DNA from: Synechococcaceae bacterium WB8_1B_136 | GTDB taxonomy: Bacteria > Cyanobacteriota > Cyanobacteriia > PCC-6307 > Cyanobiaceae | Direction of reading: 5' to 3' | Assembly (NCBI GenBank): GCA_010029175.1 | Contig: RGNC01000124.1 | Coordinates: 1 to 6,121 of the forward strand | DNA length: 6,121 bases | In this document: positions 4,600 through 6,121 of the stretch, in pieces | Layout: the number at the start of each line of letters is the position of its first letter | How positions within the stretch are numbered: the stretch's first letter is position 1 | Made by a program: the position numbers and the translations under genes | The notes under the pieces: model-generated | Database searches by the model: none | What the model was told of the DNA's origin: nothing | Seen by the model: the letters and a program-made list of their open reading frames with translations, nothing else

Positions 4600-5540
4600 T
4601 GGTGTTGCCCTTCGCCCTCTGGGGCACGGCCATGGCGGCGATGAAGCCGCTGCTGGCGGGGGCGGGGCCCCTCACCCTGGCCTGGATGCGGCTGCTGCCG
4701 GCGGGGCTGGTGCTGCTGCTGGCGGCGGCGCTGTGGCGGCGCGCGCCGGGGGTGGACCGCCGCGATCGCCCCTGGCTGCTGCTGTTTGCCCTGGTGGATG
4801 CCACCTGCTTTCAGGGGCTGCTGGCCCGGGGGCTGGAGGGCACTGGCGCCGGGCTGGGTTCGGTGCTGATCGATTCGCAGCCCCTGGCGGTGGCCCTGCT
4901 GGCCCGCAGCCTGTTCGGCGAGGCGATCAACCCGGTGGGCTGGTTGGGGCTGCTGCTGGGCCTGGCGGGGATCCTCTGCCTGGGGCTGCCGGCGCCGCTG
5001 CTGCGCCAGTGGTGGCTGATGGGGCCTGAGGCGCTGGGGGAGCGGGCCTGGAGCCATGGGGAGCTGTGGATGCTCGGGGCGGCCCTGGCCATGGCCCTGG
5101 GCACGGTGATCAGCCGCTACGCCTGCCGCCACAGCGATCCGGTGGCCGTGACCGGCTGGCACATGCTGCTGGGGGCGCTGCCGCTGCTGGCGGCCTCGGC
5201 CCTGGCGCCCCTGCTGGATCCGGCGGCGCCGGCCTTCTGGCCCCACTGGAGCCGCGGCGAGTGGGGGCTGATGGCCTATGCGGCCCTGCTGGGCAGTGCG
5301 GTGGCCTATGGCCTGTTCTTCTGGTTCGCGAGCCGGGAGAACCTCACCAGCTTCAGCTCGCTCACCTTCCTCACGCCGCTGTTTGCTCTGCTGTGCGGGC
5401 TGGTGTTGCTGGGGGAGCAGCTGCGGCCGCTGCAGTGGCTGGGGGCCGCCCTGGCGCTGGTGAGCGTGGCGCTGATCAACCGCCGCCAGCAGCTCTGGCA
5501 GCCCCTGGCTGCGGTTGATGGGGCAGAGGTGCTGCCGTGA
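4578..5540 (+). CDS. EamA / DMT-superfamily transporter
   Basis: This is a 320-residue integral membrane protein of the drug/metabolite transporter (DMT) superfamily, with about ten helices in two EamA repeats (roughly 4-138 and 161-300). The first repeat begins LLMVLPFALWGTAMAAMKPLL (6-26), a typical EamA opening with WG at 15-16. Both repeats end in Gly/Leu-rich helices; the second contains TFLTPLFALLCGLVLLGEQL (263-282), the family hallmark Pro and Glu region. A hydrophilic loop at 141-160 separates the halves. The substrate cannot be read from sequence; family members export amino acids, nucleosides or sugars' precursors. The start is taken as GTG 4578; GTG 4581 or ATG 4599 (Met8) are alternatives. 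The stop overlaps the glycosyltransferase start by GTGA (5537-5540), so the two are probably made together, and a shared substrate or product is a reasonable but untested guess. Confidence 0.9.
   Translation: MVLRWLLMVLPFALWGTAMAAMKPLLAGAGPLTLAWMRLLPAGLVLLLAAALWRRAPGVDRRDRPWLLLFALVDATCFQGLLARGLEGTGAGLGSVLIDSQPLAVALLARSLFGEAINPVGWLGLLLGLAGILCLGLPAPLLRQWWLMGPEALGERAWSHGELWMLGAALAMALGTVISRYACRHSDPVAVTGWHMLLGALPLLAASALAPLLDPAAPAFWPHWSRGEWGLMAYAALLGSAVAYGLFFWFASRENLTSFSSLTFLTPLFALLCGLVLLGEQLRPLQWLGAALALVSVALINRRQQLWQPLAAVDGAEVLP
4762..4769. repeat. HIP1 palindrome GCGATCGC
   Basis: One full copy of the cyanobacterial highly iterated palindrome HIP1 lies inside the transporter gene. Near matches with a CGATCG core occur at about 2324-2331 and 5765-5773. 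HIP1 abundance is a known cyanobacterial genome trait; a single site is weak support for the host assignment and has no gene-specific function. Confidence 0.6.
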
Positions 5541-6121
5541 AGCTGCTGGTGGTGGCGCCGGCGCTGGGGCCGCTGGGCAGCGGAGCGGCCGGCGGGGTGG
5601 AACTCACGCTGGTGAATCTGGTGGCGGGGCTGCTGCAGCGCGGCCACGCGATCACGGTGCTGGCGGCCGAGGGCTCGCAGCTGCCGGGCGATTGCGCTGC
5701 TGCCGCGCTGTGGACCTGCAGCGGCAGCCCCCAGGCCACGGCCCAGCACCAGGGGCGCGAGGCGCCGATCGCGATGCCGGCCGATGGGCTGCTGCATCGC
5801 TTCTGGGGGAGGGTGCTGGCGGAGGGCCCCGCGGCGGGGTTCGAGGCGGTGCTGAACCTCGGCTACGACTGGCTGCCGCTGTGGCTGACGCCCACCGCGC
5901 CGCTGCCGCTGTTTCATCTGGTGAGCATGGGCTCGGTGAATGCCGCCATGGATGGGGCGATTGCCGAGCTGGCGCGCTGGGACCAGCGTCGCCTGGCCTT
6001 CCACACCGCCAGCCAGGCCGCGGATTTTGCGCTGCCGCAGCCGCCCGTGCTGGTGGGCAATGGCTTTGATCTGAGTGCTTACGTGTTCTGCGCTGAGCCG
6101 GAACCGCTGCTGGGCTGGGTG
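5537..6121 (+). CDS. GT4-type glycosyltransferase, like UDP-glucose:tetrahydrobiopterin glucosyltransferase (3' end missing)
   Basis: The first 195 codons are present and the frame runs off the right edge. The start is GTG 5537, overlapping the transporter stop (GTGA). The N-terminal Rossmann half is clear: strand KLLVVAPALGPLGSG, glycine loop AAGGVELTL (17-25), helix VNLVAGLLQRGH and strand AITVLAA (38-44). Further blocks are NLGYDWLPLWLTP (107-119), LFHLVSMGSVNAAMD (125-139) and VGNGFDLSAYVFC (173-185), ending LLGWV just where a GRxxPEKG donor-site motif would be expected next. These blocks, in this order, resemble cyanobacterial proteins annotated as UDP-glucose:tetrahydrobiopterin alpha-glucosyltransferase, which glucosylates pterins in Synechococcus. 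The GT-B/GT4 fold is nearly certain; the pterin acceptor is inferred from recalled homologues, and a different acceptor is possible. The C-terminal nucleotide-sugar domain cannot be inspected. Confidence 0.83.
   Translation, partial: MKLLVVAPALGPLGSGAAGGVELTLVNLVAGLLQRGHAITVLAAEGSQLPGDCAAAALWTCSGSPQATAQHQGREAPIAMPADGLLHRFWGRVLAEGPAAGFEAVLNLGYDWLPLWLTPTAPLPLFHLVSMGSVNAAMDGAIAELARWDQRRLAFHTASQAADFALPQPPVLVGNGFDLSAYVFCAEPEPLLGWV

Noticed and set aside
4142..5029. Plus-strand frame of 295 codons spanning the sppA antisense and the start of the transporter gene
   Set aside because: It crosses a divergent promoter region and reads antisense of sppA, then an off-frame Gly/Ala-rich part of eamA.
4419..5246. 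Minus-strand frame of 275 codons opposite the transporter gene
   Set aside because: Gln/Arg/Pro-rich shadow of the EamA gene, whose helices and family motifs are clear on the plus strand.
5306..6004. Minus-strand frame of 232 codons opposite the glycosyltransferase
   Set aside because: Antisense shadow crossing the transporter-glycosyltransferase junction; no recognisable motifs.
1..6121. Search by eye for CRISPR arrays, tRNA genes, insertion sequence ends and integration sites
   Set aside because: No regularly spaced repeats, no cloverleaf-like segments and no transposase-like reading frames were seen; the gaps are too short to hold them.

Overview
The window is very GC-rich, gene-dense DNA, best explained as chromosome of a picocyanobacterium of the Cyanobium / high-GC Synechococcus type. 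The evidence is the rpmH-rnpA-PH protein-yidC-DUF177 order, a YidC with the cyanobacterial Ig-like lumenal/periplasmic insert, a DUF2808 protein, a monofunctional AroH chorismate mutase, a glycosyltransferase resembling cyanobacterial UDP-glucose:tetrahydrobiopterin glucosyltransferase, and one full HIP1 palindrome (GCGATCGC). The genus is inferred from recalled family sequences, not from a search.

Minus strand, read right to left from 4521 to 1: sppA (serine/lysine peptidase, no membrane anchor) overlaps aroH (chorismate mutase) by ATGA. After a 109-base gap holding a perfect 8-bp inverted repeat comes a secreted DUF2808 protein. Then follows the ribosome and membrane-biogenesis cluster: rpmH (ribosomal protein L34, 45 codons), rnpA (RNase P protein), a membrane-anchored bacterial PH-domain protein overlapping rnpA by ATGA, yidC (membrane insertase, GTG start), and the start of a DUF177/YceD-like gene that runs off the left edge. 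The cluster links ribosome and RNA maturation (L34, RNase P, DUF177) to membrane insertion of new proteins (YidC). YidD, often found between rnpA and yidC in other bacteria, is absent here and the PH-domain gene holds its place.

Plus strand, 4578 to the right edge: an EamA/DMT-family ten-helix transporter overlaps by GTGA a GT4-type glycosyltransferase that runs off the right edge. The divergent 56-base sppA/eamA gap carries the most obvious AT-rich patch, a strong Shine-Dalgarno-like motif, a tandem heptamer and a possible 12-codon leader ORF.

No gap exceeds about 110 bases. I saw no tRNA, rRNA, insertion sequence, CRISPR array or prophage. This is mostly conserved core genome. The observations most worth checking are the Glu-to-Gln change at the AroH catalytic position with an Asp nearby, the leader ORF before the transporter, the inverted repeat before the DUF2808 gene, and the transporter-glycosyltransferase pairing.
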